Source: a virus
Strand: one strand, 5' to 3'
DNA length: 36,959 bases
Virus record (IMG/VR): IMGVR_UViG_3300044846_002246
Span: 1 to 36,959 of that record
Within the stretch, counting starts at the first letter, position 1; every line of letters starts with the position of its first letter. Shown piece by piece: positions 1-5,877 of this stretch. The notes beneath the pieces were generated by a model. It saw only the letters and a list, made by a program, of their open reading frames with translations, was not told where the DNA came from and did not search any database. Made by a program: the position numbers and the translations under genes.

Positions 1-2
1 AC

Positions 3-29
3 AAAAAAGCCCGGCGGGCGGCCGGGCTT
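3..29 (-). terminator. rho-independent terminator after the first minus-strand operon
   Basis: A 9-bp perfect stem (AAGCCCGGC at 7-15 pairing with GCCGGGCTT at 21-29, 5-nt loop) is followed on the minus strand by a T run (complement of the A run at 3-8). It lies about 20 nt past the stop of the 51-386 gene and would end the transcript carrying the 1119-1502, 383-1126 and 51-386 genes. Confidence 0.85.
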
Positions 30-50
30 GTGGGTAACCTACCCGAGCGC

Positions 51-386
51 CTACCCGGCGCGCACGGCCTCGGCGATCTCTCGAAAATTGGCGGCCGAGG
101 TTAACAGGCGGGCGGCCTCGCGCTCGGCCTCGGCGGCGGCGTTTTGGATGTAGATCCGCACCCACCCGGCGGGCGGCTTCCAAGGGAACACCCTTGCCCG
201 AGCGCCACCCTCGGCCTGATCCCGGGCAAAGTGGCGCTGGCGCTCGCGCTCGATCTCGGCCGGATCATCGGCGGCCTGCCGCAGGATCTCAGCGAGCCGG
301 GCGGCCTGCTGCGCGCGGGCGGCCAGATCGGCGGCCATCGCCTGCCAGCGGGCAACCTCGGCGGCCAGATTATAGGCGGCGCTCAT
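51..386 (-). CDS. hypothetical Ala/Arg-rich helical protein
   Basis: A 111-residue protein that I do not recognise. I start it at ATG 386 because that ATG overlaps the TGA of the upstream gene by 4 nt (ATGA), the standard junction in this phage; the longer open frame to 527 runs inside the neighbouring gene and is unlikely. The sequence is dominated by Ala, Glu and Arg with heptad-like spacing over residues 1-65, so a helical or coiled-coil fold is likely. A short segment near residues 75-85 (FPWKPPAGWVRIYI) breaks the helices. It is the last gene before the terminator at 3-29. No membrane segment or signal peptide is visible. Confidence 0.7.
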   Translation of the reverse strand: MSAAYNLAAEVARWQAMAADLAARAQQAARLAEILRQAADDPAEIERERQRHFARDQAEGGARARVFPWKPPAGWVRIYIQNAAAEAEREAARLLTSAANFREIAEAVRAG

Positions 387-1126
387 AAGGCAAAGGCGCT
401 CCCGGCGGCCTCGGCCTTGCGCTTGCCAGCGCCGTGGTAGCGAAAGCCGATTATGATCGAGCGGGCGGCCTTGCTGCAAAGTCCGCAGGTGGCGCAGGTG
501 ACTCCATCGCGCTGCTGCGCCGGGCAAACTACGATCTTGCGCCCGGCCGGGGTGGCCGAGGTGGCCGGAGTTTCTTCCGGGATGGTGACGCAGACGGGCA
601 GACCGAGATCGGCCAGCAGGTCGGCGTGGCCGGGGTTGTTCGCCGAGGCGTTAACGACAAAGCCCGCCCGGGCGGCCTCGCGCAGCGCGCGGAGGTTTGC
701 GGCGGCCTCCGGCGCTTGGCCGGGCAGCAGGGGCTTGTGCGTATAGGTGAAACCTACCCGGCCGGAGTCGCGCGACACCCGGGCAAGTTGCAGCAGCGCG
801 GTCTTATCGATCCGCGCGCCATCGCCCGGGAGATCTCCGGCTTGGTTGTGCCGCCAGATCTTGGCCGGATTGCGCGCCAGCGCGGCCGCCAGATCGCGGA
901 GGAAGTCCGGCCAGATCTCGCCGCGCTCGCCTTTCGAGACGGCCGACCAATGCATCCCGAGTTTGCCGCCGAGGGCATAGCAGCCCGAGAGGAAGAAAGC
1001 GCAGCCAGACCAGCAAGTGGCGCGCGCCGAGGTAGTGACCACAAGCGCCCCGGTTTTGCTGTTCGCGCTTTTGGGCGTGATGTGAAACAGGGTCGGCGCG
1101 GCGGCCGTGGCGGTTTTCTTATTCAT
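383..1126 (-). CDS. DUF7227-type phage protein with conserved cysteine clusters
   Basis: A 247-residue protein whose pattern I recall from a phage family of unknown function (DUF7227). Visible landmarks are a CWSGCAFFLSGCYA block (Cys 38, 42 and 49), an almost invariant-looking WRHNQAGDLPGDG block at residues 91-103, FTYTHKPL near 127-134, and a C-terminal CPAQQRDGVTCATCGLC cluster followed by IIIGFRYHG. The seven or so cysteines suggest a metal or iron-sulfur site. The start at 1126 has a GGAGAG Shine-Dalgarno-like sequence about 9 nt upstream, one of the few good ones here; a longer frame to 1186 has no such support. It overlaps the 1119-1502 gene by 8 nt and the 51-386 gene by 4 nt. The family assignment is from memory; the biochemical role is unknown. 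Confidence 0.8.
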   Translation of the reverse strand: MNKKTATAAAPTLFHITPKSANSKTGALVVTTSARATCWSGCAFFLSGCYALGGKLGMHWSAVSKGERGEIWPDFLRDLAAALARNPAKIWRHNQAGDLPGDGARIDKTALLQLARVSRDSGRVGFTYTHKPLLPGQAPEAAANLRALREAARAGFVVNASANNPGHADLLADLGLPVCVTIPEETPATSATPAGRKIVVCPAQQRDGVTCATCGLCSKAARSIIIGFRYHGAGKRKAEAAGSAFAL

Positions 1127-1502
1127 AGTGCGGGCTCTCCGTGCTTTGATGTTCGCCGGGCTTGTCCTCGGTTTGGATGATAGCATCCTGCTGCGGCGAG
1201 GCGCTGCGGTAGCCCCGGAGGCCGGGCGCGGGCAATGTCAGCCCGAGATCAAGCGCGGTCTCGGCGAGGCCAGCGCGGGCGGCGGCCTCGGCCGTTTCCT
1301 GCTGCTCAAACGATCCGGCCGGGATGATCACGGAAACTTTATGATCCTCCCAAGTGTACCACCAACCGCCCTCTTCCTCGCCGCCGAAACAGAGTTCGAT
1401 CTGGTACAGGCCGAGGTAATACGGCGGGCAGATCTCGGGCGGGTTGTTAGTGGTGGCCGGGGGCGAGGCGGCCGGGGTGTCGCCCGGTGTTGCGTGTTGC
1501 AT
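1119..1502 (-). CDS. hypothetical protein with a YLGLYQIEL...EEGGWWY motif
   Basis: A 127-residue protein. The block around residues 28-55 (YYLGLYQIELCFGGEEEGGWWYTW) resembles a small conserved phage protein of unknown function that often sits beside DUF7227-type genes; this is from memory. The N-terminal 25 residues are rich in Pro, Thr and Ala, and the C-terminal 40 are polar and probably disordered. The protein ends 8 nt inside the next gene (383-1126), so the two are translationally linked. Transcription probably starts at the TTGACT element at 1535-1540. No catalytic motif is visible. Confidence 0.72.
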   Translation of the reverse strand: MQHATPGDTPAASPPATTNNPPEICPPYYLGLYQIELCFGGEEEGGWWYTWEDHKVSVIIPAGSFEQQETAEAAARAGLAETALDLGLTLPAPGLRGYRSASPQQDAIIQTEDKPGEHQSTESPHYE

Positions 1503-1540
1503 AGCGGCGGCGAGCGTGCGCGCCGGGGTCGGTCAGTCAA
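1503..1540 (-). promoter_or_regulatory. putative promoter: TTGACT 32 nt before the start codon
   Basis: On the minus strand TTGACT (1540-1535) is followed by 32 nt and then the ATG of the 1119-1502 gene. With a normal -35 to +1 distance the transcript would begin at or next to the ATG, giving a leaderless or very short leader. No good -10 hexamer is seen at 16-18 nt. It is one of six such elements in the window. Confidence 0.5.
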
Positions 1541-1901
1541 TCCCCTTTTAAACGGCCAGCGCCGGGAGCGCTCCGGCCGGGCGATCGGCCGGGAGCGGGC
1601 GCGGCCGAGATCTAGACCGGGGGCGAGCGCTTGCGCTGGCCGGAGCGCCGGGCGGCCGGGCGGCGAGGCCGCAGGCCGGGAGCGGCCGCGATCCTCGGCC
1701 GATCCGGGCGGCCGATCTTGGCCGGGAGCGGAGGCCGTGGCCGATCGCGGCCGAGGCCGGAGGCCGGAGGCCGAGGCCGGGCGGCCGATCTCGGCCGAGG
1801 CCGAGCGCCGGGAGGCCGGGCGCGCTCGAGCGCCTACCCGGGCGGCCTACCCGGCCTACCTACCCGGACGGCCTACCGCCTACCCGGCCTACCCGGGCAA
1901 C
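1541..1901. other. gene-free, extremely GC-rich, low-complexity stretch
   Basis: About 360 nt lie between the terminator at 1902-1927 and the promoter at 1535-1540. They are built from short words such as GGCCG, GCCGAG, GGCCGGAG and CGATC in direct and inverted order, so almost any part could fold back on itself. The open frames crossing it on the plus strand are Arg/Gly/Ala-rich and look like artefacts of stop-codon scarcity. I see no tRNA, no coding gene and no AT-rich unwinding region. It could be a structured untranslated region, a binding region for a phage protein or simply expanded low-complexity sequence. Confidence 0.6.
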
Positions 1902-1951
1902 AAAAAGCCCCGGGGGCTACCCGGGGCGCGTACCGCCTACCTACCTACCGC
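1833..1951. repeat. CCTACCCGG repeat cluster
   Basis: CCTACCCGG or its core CCTACC recurs in irregular tandem between 1833 and 1896 and again from about 1935 to 1951 (CCTACCTACC...). On the minus strand this reads CCGGGTAGG, following the TAG stop of the 1952-2440 gene and surrounding its terminator. A smaller group (CCTACCCGAGCGCCTACCCGG) lies at 38-58, again around a minus-strand TAG stop. The two sites suggest a 3'-end-associated repeat. Confidence 0.55.
1902..1927 (-). terminator. rho-independent terminator after the 1952-2440 gene
   Basis: GCCCCGGG (1907-1914) pairs perfectly with CCCGGGGC (1920-1927) around a 5-nt loop, and the minus strand continues into five T (complement of the A run at 1902-1906). 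It lies 25 nt past the stop codon of the upstream minus-strand gene, inside the CCTACC repeat cluster. Confidence 0.85.
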
Positions 1952-2440
1952 CTACCGCAGCAAACCTTTGCGGAGATCGGCCTTCGCGCTATGGAAGGCA
2001 TAGGTGAAATTGCGGACGATCGCTTTGATGTCTTCCTCAAGCGCCTTATTTTCCACTTCCCGCTCGCTGTTATGGCACAAGTCGTACAGGCGCGAGGTCA
2101 AGTCATCGTGGGCGCTATCAAGTGCCACCTCGAAAGCGGCGGCCGCATTGCGGGCTTGCTCGGTCTTGGCCTTGTCGGAGAAGTGCGGCAACTTTTCGTC
2201 CGGCTCGCCCCAAGAGATGAGGTCGATGCATTGGCGGGTGAAGCGGCGATGAGCGCGGACGATGCCGTGGACGCGGATCATCTCCTCGCGGGCGGGGTCG
2301 GTTTCGCCGCCGCTGAAGGAGGGGTCGGGGGTGTCGCGGATTACGGATTCCACGCGCTGCTCTTCATCGGCCATCTTGAACCAGACGGACTGGAGCGAGT
2401 CGAGCGCGGGGAGCATCTTTTCGGGCAGGATTTGTTTCAT
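1952..2440 (-). CDS. hypothetical, predicted helical protein
   Basis: A 162-residue protein with no family I recognise. It is mostly helical by composition: an acidic N-terminal third (KMADEEQRVESVIRD), a central HGIVRAHRRFTRQCIDLISW segment and a charged C-terminal helix ending RKGLLR. No zinc motif, signal peptide or membrane span is visible. The ATG at 2440 lacks a Shine-Dalgarno sequence; instead the 30-nt gap after the preceding stop holds CCCACCAAAAACC followed by repeated CCGAAAA units. It is the last gene before the terminator at 1902-1927 and follows the 2471-2803 gene in the same transcript. Confidence 0.75.
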   Translation of the reverse strand: MKQILPEKMLPALDSLQSVWFKMADEEQRVESVIRDTPDPSFSGGETDPAREEMIRVHGIVRAHRRFTRQCIDLISWGEPDEKLPHFSDKAKTEQARNAAAAFEVALDSAHDDLTSRLYDLCHNSEREVENKALEEDIKAIVRNFTYAFHSAKADLRKGLLR

Positions 2441-2470
2441 ATGCGTTTTCGGTTTTCGGTTTTTGGTGGG
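2441..2470 (-). promoter_or_regulatory. non-Shine-Dalgarno leader with CCCACCAAAAACC
   Basis: The 30-nt gap between the TAA of the 2471-2803 gene and the ATG at 2440 reads CCCACCAAAAA and then CCGAAAA twice. The CCCACCAAAA core matches the leaders at 4807-4825 and 11519-11532, which suggests a shared translation-initiation signal that replaces a purine-rich ribosome-binding site. Confidence 0.5.
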
Positions 2471-2803
2471 TTACTGGGTGGGAAGGTTAAGCACCGCGTA
2501 AACATCGCGGAGGACTGCGTAGGCCAGCGCATCGCTGCGTCCGGCCTCGGCCATATACTTTTCGCGGTGGGCAACGGCATCGGGATTCGGCGCGTCCGAC
2601 ATTTCGCGCAGCGCGCGGGCGGCGTTGAAGTGGCCGATCGCGGCCTTGATCTGATCGTCAACGGCGTGGAGCGCCTGCTTGCGATCTTCGAGCGCGTTCA
2701 GTTCGGCCTGCGGCGCGCAACGGCGCTGGGCGTTTAGGATGTCAGTCCAGACCGCGTGATGGGCGGCGCGGATTTGCTCGGAGGCAGGGATCGGGAGGTG
2801 CAT
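2471..2803 (-). CDS. hypothetical Ala-rich helical protein
   Basis: A 110-residue protein rich in Ala, Arg, Glu and Gln, probably a bundle of helices (for example residues 6-55 and 60-95). I do not recognise it and see no catalytic or metal motif. The ATG at 2803 is chosen over an in-frame TTG at 2815 because the TTGACT element at 2836-2841 lies exactly 32 nt before the ATG, matching the spacing of the other promoters. It is the first gene of a two-gene unit with 1952-2440, bounded by terminators on both sides. Confidence 0.7.
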   Translation of the reverse strand: MHLPIPASEQIRAAHHAVWTDILNAQRRCAPQAELNALEDRKQALHAVDDQIKAAIGHFNAARALREMSDAPNPDAVAHREKYMAEAGRSDALAYAVLRDVYAVLNLPTQ

Positions 2804-2841
2804 AAGGATATCCAAGGTCTACAGGCGGCCGGCACAGTCAA
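2804..2841 (-). promoter_or_regulatory. putative promoter: TTGACT 32 nt before the start codon
   Basis: TTGACT (minus strand, 2841-2836) sits directly after the poly-T of the terminator at 2845-2873 and 32 nt before the ATG at 2803. The compact terminator-promoter arrangement supports a real transcription start here; the expected +1 falls at or very near the ATG. No convincing -10 box is present. Confidence 0.5.
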
Positions 2842-2844
2842 CCC

Positions 2845-2873
2845 AAAAGAAAAGCCCCCGGGGTGCGGGGGCT
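2845..2873 (-). terminator. rho-independent terminator after the 2879-5543 operon
   Basis: On the minus strand a 7-bp stem (AGCCCCC at 2873-2867 with GGGGGCT at 2859-2853, 7-nt loop) is followed by TTTTCTTTT. It starts 6 nt past the stop of the 21-codon gene at 2879-2944 and would close the minus-strand operon that begins near 5543. Confidence 0.85.
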
Positions 2874-2878
2874 GGTGG

Positions 2879-2944
2879 TCATTCCTCTCGGGGGTTCAGC
2901 GCGAGCGCCAAGACGAGGATGAGCGCGAGCAGGGCATATCTCAT
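2879..2944 (-). CDS. 21-residue hydrophobic peptide, possible membrane microprotein
   Basis: A 21-codon frame starts at ATG 2944 and overlaps the TGA of the 2941-3540 gene by 4 nt, the usual junction in this phage. The peptide is MRYALLALILVLALALN followed by a charged PREE tail, that is, a single hydrophobic helix with a positively charged start. It ends 6 nt before the terminator, filling the space exactly. Its role is unknown; a small membrane-active or regulatory peptide is possible. The support is positional, so a chance frame cannot be excluded. Confidence 0.45.
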   Translation of the reverse strand: MRYALLALILVLALALNPREE

Positions 2945-3540
2945 TTGCGTGGGTCGCGCAGGATCGCGTCCCAGCCCTCCTCCCGGCCGCAGGCCAGCGC
3001 GGCCTCGATCATCTCGTTCCAGAGATCGGCGGCCTTGATCGGCCGATCTTGGTCGGAGGCCGTGACGATGCCGATCACCAGATCCTCGCCGAGATCGATC
3101 GCCTCGCAGCGCCGGGCGCTGTCCGGCATCGATGCCCGCAGGCCGGGATCTACCCCGACCGCGCCTAGGCATCCCTCGTATACCAACCGGGCTACCTCCC
3201 GGGTGTTGGTCTTGAGGCTTTTAGCGTGGGCTACCACGAACATACCGAGGGTGACGGCGCTGTAGCAGCACCCGGGCAGGCACGGCCTACCTACCTGCCT
3301 GTCGGCGGCGATCATTGCGGCCTTGAAGGCGCGGAAGTTGCCGGAGATCGGGGCGCATACTTGGCCGCCCTCTTGAGCGCGGATCTTCTCTGGAATCTTC
3401 TCGGCCGCGCAGGTCTTGCACAGGGTGGCGCTCTCGCCCTTGTTGGCAGACGCGATGTCTACCGGGAGCGAGGCCACGCGAATGTCCGCACCCGGCTCGG
3501 CGCAGTTATCGCAGTACATAGTCTCTGTGCGCTTGCTCAT
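2941..3540 (-). CDS. hypothetical zinc-ribbon-like protein
   Basis: A 199-residue protein. The N-terminal region has two CxxC pairs (YCDNC near residue 9 and LCKTC near residue 41) separated by about 28 residues, a spacing suited to a zinc ribbon or treble clef. Further cysteines (CLPGCCYS near 88-95, CLGAVG, RRCEA, ACGREEGW) are scattered through the rest. I do not recognise the family and see no enzymatic motif. The start at 3540 overlaps the upstream gene's stop by 4 nt (ATGA) and its own stop overlaps the 21-codon gene, placing it in a tightly coupled minus-strand operon. Confidence 0.75.
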   Translation of the reverse strand: MSKRTETMYCDNCAEPGADIRVASLPVDIASANKGESATLCKTCAAEKIPEKIRAQEGGQVCAPISGNFRAFKAAMIAADRQVGRPCLPGCCYSAVTLGMFVVAHAKSLKTNTREVARLVYEGCLGAVGVDPGLRASMPDSARRCEAIDLGEDLVIGIVTASDQDRPIKAADLWNEMIEAALACGREEGWDAILRDPRK

Positions 3541-3752
3541 TTGGATTCCTCCTTCTCGGCCTCGGCCTTGATCTGCTCGGCCATCCGCTCGGCTTGGTTG
3601 ATGCCTACCAGCGCGTTACGCGCATAGGTCTCCAGCGCCTCGGTGTTTTCCATATTCGCCCCGAACTGGTTGATATAGTTGGCGAGGTGGTGCGCCTTGC
3701 GAGCGTCTACCTCGGCGTTTCGCAGCAGATTGATGAGGGCTTGGATGCTCAT
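3537..3752 (-). CDS. hypothetical small helical protein
   Basis: A 71-residue protein, nearly all helix by composition, with a lysine- and glutamate-rich C-terminus (AEQIKAEAEKEESK). I do not recognise it. Both ends use 4-nt ATGA overlaps, with 3749-4234 upstream and 2941-3540 downstream, which strongly supports it as a gene. No motif suggests a function. Confidence 0.75.
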   Translation of the reverse strand: MSIQALINLLRNAEVDARKAHHLANYINQFGANMENTEALETYARNALVGINQAERMAEQIKAEAEKEESK

Positions 3753-4234
3753 TTGTTGGCCTCCTTATTCTGCTCGGGATTGCGGTAGACTCCGTAGTGG
3801 TCGTCCTTGCACAGGGTGTTGGCGATCACGCCAGACCAGTCCTTGGCGAGGCGGGTGATCTTGAACGAGATCGAGCGCCGGATGTTCCAAAGCATATCTT
3901 GGATCGTGCGCTCCTCGGTGTGGCCGCCGCTGACATATTCCATCCCGACCAGCGCCCAATCGATCTTCTTCTGGGTCTCTTCGTCTAGGGTAGACGCGAG
4001 TACCTTGATCTCATTCTTGCTCTTCTGGGAGTGTTCGTGCATTTCGGTGCGGCGCTTGTATTCGGAGGGCTTTATCTGGTAGCGAGCCTCCTTGAGTTGG
4101 GCGTAATAGTTCAGCAGGCGCTCGGCCTCGGCCGCGACCATCATCTCGCGGTACATAGTGTCGGGGCGCTTGGATTGGCTTTCCTCGGCCTTGATGTCGG
4201 CCAGCAGGCGCTGGATGAATTCTTCGGTGATCAT
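3749..4234 (-). CDS. hypothetical charged helical protein
   Basis: A 161-residue, strongly charged protein (many Lys, Glu and Arg) that I do not recognise. The middle has the amphipathic run YREMMVAAEAERLLNYYAQL and a Lys/Arg-rich segment (IKPSEYKRRTEMHEH) that could bind nucleic acid. The C-terminal part has WNIRRSISFKITRLAKDW. The ATG at 4234 has no Shine-Dalgarno; it is preceded by CCAACCCAGAAAACCT, related to the leaders elsewhere in this block. It couples to the next gene by a 4-nt overlap. Confidence 0.75.
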   Translation of the reverse strand: MITEEFIQRLLADIKAEESQSKRPDTMYREMMVAAEAERLLNYYAQLKEARYQIKPSEYKRRTEMHEHSQKSKNEIKVLASTLDEETQKKIDWALVGMEYVSGGHTEERTIQDMLWNIRRSISFKITRLAKDWSGVIANTLCKDDHYGVYRNPEQNKEANK

Positions 4235-4265
4235 AGGTTTTCTGGGTTGGAGGTTTGAGTGGGTA
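4235..4265 (-). promoter_or_regulatory. non-Shine-Dalgarno leader with CCAACCCAGAAAA
   Basis: The 31-nt gap after the TAA of the 4266-4424 gene contains TCCAACCCAGAAAACCT immediately before the ATG at 4234. The TCCAACCCA core is shared with 4807-4825 and 5069-5087. Confidence 0.45.
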
Positions 4266-4424
4266 TTACAGGCTACCCCCCTTCTTGGCCGGGCGACCCT
4301 TGGGCTTGCCGAAAGCGCCCTTGGTGTTGCGCTTCCGAGCAGCGGCCTTGCGGGCGAGTTCGGCGAGGTTGATCTTGTCGGGGGTGGCCGAGGGAGCGGC
4401 CTGCTCGTTGGTGTTGGTGTCCAT
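4266..4424 (-). CDS. 52-residue basic protein with an AT-hook-like motif
   Basis: A 52-residue protein: an acidic/polar N-terminus (MDTNTNEQAAPSATPDK), a short helix (INLAELARKAAARKRN) and a basic tail containing KPKGRPAKKGG. The GRP core flanked by Lys resembles a degenerate AT-hook, a minor-groove DNA-binding element, but the first Arg of the usual RGRP is replaced by Lys-Gly. It lies between 3749-4234 and 4438-4806 in the minus operon, with 13 nt before its ATG that keep the TAATTTCC start of the neighbouring leaders. A DNA-binding role is inference from the motif and charge. Confidence 0.65.
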   Translation of the reverse strand: MDTNTNEQAAPSATPDKINLAELARKAAARKRNTKGAFGKPKGRPAKKGGSL

Positions 4425-4437
4425 TGTGCGGGGGAAA

Positions 4438-4806
4438 TTAGCCTGCGTTGTAGTCGTTGACCTCGGCGCGGAAGTCCTTGAGTTTATACTTTCCGTTGGC
4501 GATGTCGGCGAGGATCTCGGCCAATTCCTCGATGCCGTGGTCAGACCCGTGCCAATTGAGGATATCGTCTGCGGTCATCTTCGGGTCAATGGCAGGCTCG
4601 TAGAAGTCGAATTCATCGGAGGTGTGCGCCTCGATCTCCCAGCGGGTGCTGGAGGTGGAGGTGCAGCCAGCGCTGACGACTTCCTGCCAAACGCCGGGCT
4701 GCTCCTTGATGAAGGCATTGTAGATCTTGAGCGCCCCCTTCTTGGAGCGTGCGGGGATCTCCTGCGTGATGGAGATCGTGTGGGAGATGAAGTATGTGCG
4801 GATCAT
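4438..4806 (-). CDS. hypothetical acidic protein
   Basis: A 122-residue protein starting MIRTYFISHTISIT, a predicted beta hairpin, then a helix (GALKIYNAFIKEQPGVW) and an acidic C-terminal half (SDEFDFYEPAIDPKMTADDIL). I do not recognise it. The frame remains open to 4995, but the ATG at 4806 is chosen because the 19-nt leader just upstream of it is nearly identical to the leader of the next gene up. No metal or catalytic motif is seen. Confidence 0.75.
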   Translation of the reverse strand: MIRTYFISHTISITQEIPARSKKGALKIYNAFIKEQPGVWQEVVSAGCTSTSSTRWEIEAHTSDEFDFYEPAIDPKMTADDILNWHGSDHGIEELAEILADIANGKYKLKDFRAEVNDYNAG

Positions 4807-4825
4807 ATTTTTGGTGGGTTGGAAA
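4807..4825 (-). promoter_or_regulatory. 19-nt leader TTTCCAACCCACCAAAAAT
   Basis: The whole gap between the TAA at 4828-4826 and the ATG at 4806 is this 19-nt sequence. The next gap upstream (5069-5087) is also exactly 19 nt and matches at 16 positions. The absence of a purine-rich ribosome-binding site and the conservation of CCAACCCA followed by A-rich sequence suggest a specific translation-initiation element. Confidence 0.55.
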
Positions 4826-5068
4826 TTAGGATTTGCGGTTGTAGAAGTCCTTAAACGATTGAGCGAGATCACGGATGTGGCTTGCGAGTTCCTCGCCGCA
4901 GAATCCCTCAAAGGGATACCACGCCTCGATTTCTTCCGAATAGTCATCGGCATTCTCTTCAAGATAGGTGACGATCTTCTCGCCAGACCATCCATCGGGA
5001 AGCATAGACAGGTAATGGCCTGCGGCTTCGTGAAGGAAGTCGGGGGCGGTTTTCTTGGATTTGGGCAT
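4826..5068 (-). CDS. hypothetical small acidic protein
   Basis: An 80-residue protein with a basic start (MPKSKKTAPDF) and then a strongly acidic body containing YLEENADDYSEEIEAWYPFEGFCGEEL, ending in a helix (HIRDLAQSFKDFYNRKS). I do not recognise it; its size and acidity are like those of many phage host-takeover proteins, but that is only an analogy. The start at 5068 is fixed by the 19-nt leader described at 5069-5087. It lies in the 2879-5543 minus-strand operon. Confidence 0.72.
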   Translation of the reverse strand: MPKSKKTAPDFLHEAAGHYLSMLPDGWSGEKIVTYLEENADDYSEEIEAWYPFEGFCGEELASHIRDLAQSFKDFYNRKS

Positions 5069-5087
5069 ATGTGTGCTGGGTTGGAAA
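5069..5087 (-). promoter_or_regulatory. 19-nt leader TTTCCAACCCAGCACACAT
   Basis: The full gap between the TAA of the 5088-5543 gene and the ATG at 5068. It is the same length as the 4807-4825 leader, identical over the first 11 nt and at 16 of 19 positions overall. Confidence 0.55.
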
Positions 5088-5543
5088 TTAGCCAAAGACG
5101 ACTTCGCCGTAGACAGCGATCTGGAGGATCGCGCCGGAATCGACCACATCCATATCGCCTGCGACATCCTCGTCCCCGGCGATGAGGCGGGCGATGAAAG
5201 CGCGATGGTGTCCGGCGATCTTGGGATCAAGCAAGCGGAGGTACAGGCGGCGGCCGAGTTCCTCCGGGGTGAGCCGGATGTCCGGCAATTGGGCATTCTC
5301 CGTGTGTGCGTCCGGGCTGGGCGAGACAGTCACCTCGGCGCGGAAGTACTTCTCGGAGACGAGCGATCCGTTGACCATCGAGGCCAGCAGCGTATCGCCG
5401 TGCTTGTAATTCTTCCACTCGCTGAAGTCCTCCCGGGTGTAGTGACCGCCCTCCGTGGCGGTAACAATGACATAGGAAAGAGCCTCCAGAGCCTTAGCGG
5501 AGAAGGCCGGAAGCGTGATATCGTTTTGATCTTGGTTGTGCAT
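5088..5543 (-). CDS. hypothetical protein, first gene of its operon
   Basis: A 151-residue protein I do not recognise. The N-terminal half is mixed alpha/beta (LPAFSAKALEALSYVIVTATEGGHYTREDF); the C-terminal half has a helix-rich block (LTPEELGRRLYLRLLDPKIAGHHRAFIARLIAG) followed by an acidic beta segment (VVDSGAILQIAVYGEVVFG). The ATG at 5543 is preferred over the upstream in-frame start because a TTGACT element lies 33 nt before it. A short GCCCG/CGGGC hairpin lies between that element and the ATG. Confidence 0.72.
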   Translation of the reverse strand: MHNQDQNDITLPAFSAKALEALSYVIVTATEGGHYTREDFSEWKNYKHGDTLLASMVNGSLVSEKYFRAEVTVSPSPDAHTENAQLPDIRLTPEELGRRLYLRLLDPKIAGHHRAFIARLIAGDEDVAGDMDVVDSGAILQIAVYGEVVFG

Positions 5544-5582
5544 AAGCCCGATCTTTCTCGGCCGGGCGCACAGCCAAGTCAA
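5544..5582 (-). promoter_or_regulatory. putative promoter: TTGACT 33 nt before the start codon
   Basis: GGGTTGACT (minus strand; TTGACT at 5582-5577) lies 33 nt before the ATG at 5543, giving an expected +1 at or near the start codon. GCCCG and CGGGC flank an AG-rich loop just before the ATG and could form a small 5' hairpin. No -10 consensus is obvious. Confidence 0.5.
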
Positions 5583-5586
5583 CCCA

Positions 5587-5877
5587 TCATTTAACTTTTT
5601 TCACTTTGCCTCGGCGGCGCTTCCGGGCGCGTCCGGTGGCCGTGGTCTCGGCGTGGCCTGCGCCGGGCGCAAGCCGGGCATAGCGGATCTCAAAGCCATT
5701 CACCGCGAGGCCGCAGATATTATAATCGACCCACTCAACTGCGTCTTCCTCGGTCATCTCGTACAGATCTTGGCAAATCTCGATGAGCCGCCAGTAGTTG
5801 TATACCAGACGGCCGTCCGGCCGGACGGATTGGATCGCCCGCTTGAATTGGGCGTGGGGTTCAAGTTTGATGTTCAT
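5587..5877 (-). CDS. conserved phage protein of unknown function with a basic tail
   Basis: A 96-residue protein. The middle (RLVYNYWRLIEICQDLYEMTEEDAVEWVDYNICG) fits a small family seen in phages and bacteria with the pattern YE-DAVEW-DYNI, function unknown; this is from memory. The last 20 residues are extremely basic (RARKRRRGKVKKVK), an addition that could contact nucleic acid. The start ATG at 5877 overlaps the stop of the methyltransferase gene by 4 nt, so the two are co-translated. Confidence 0.75.
   Translation of the reverse strand: MNIKLEPHAQFKRAIQSVRPDGRLVYNYWRLIEICQDLYEMTEEDAVEWVDYNICGLAVNGFEIRYARLAPGAGHAETTATGRARKRRRGKVKKVK

Noticed and set aside
434-1180. 248-codon plus-strand frame opposite the DUF7227-type gene
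   Set aside because: The minus-strand frame has recognisable conserved motifs, a Shine-Dalgarno sequence and overlapping neighbours; the plus frame has none.
1107-2737. Long plus-strand open frames (1107-2003 and 1631-2737) through the GC-rich left block
   Set aside because: They encode Arg/Gly/Ala-rich low-complexity sequence, run antisense to better-supported minus-strand genes with terminators and promoters, and have no plausible start signals; they result from scarcity of stop codons in GC-rich DNA.
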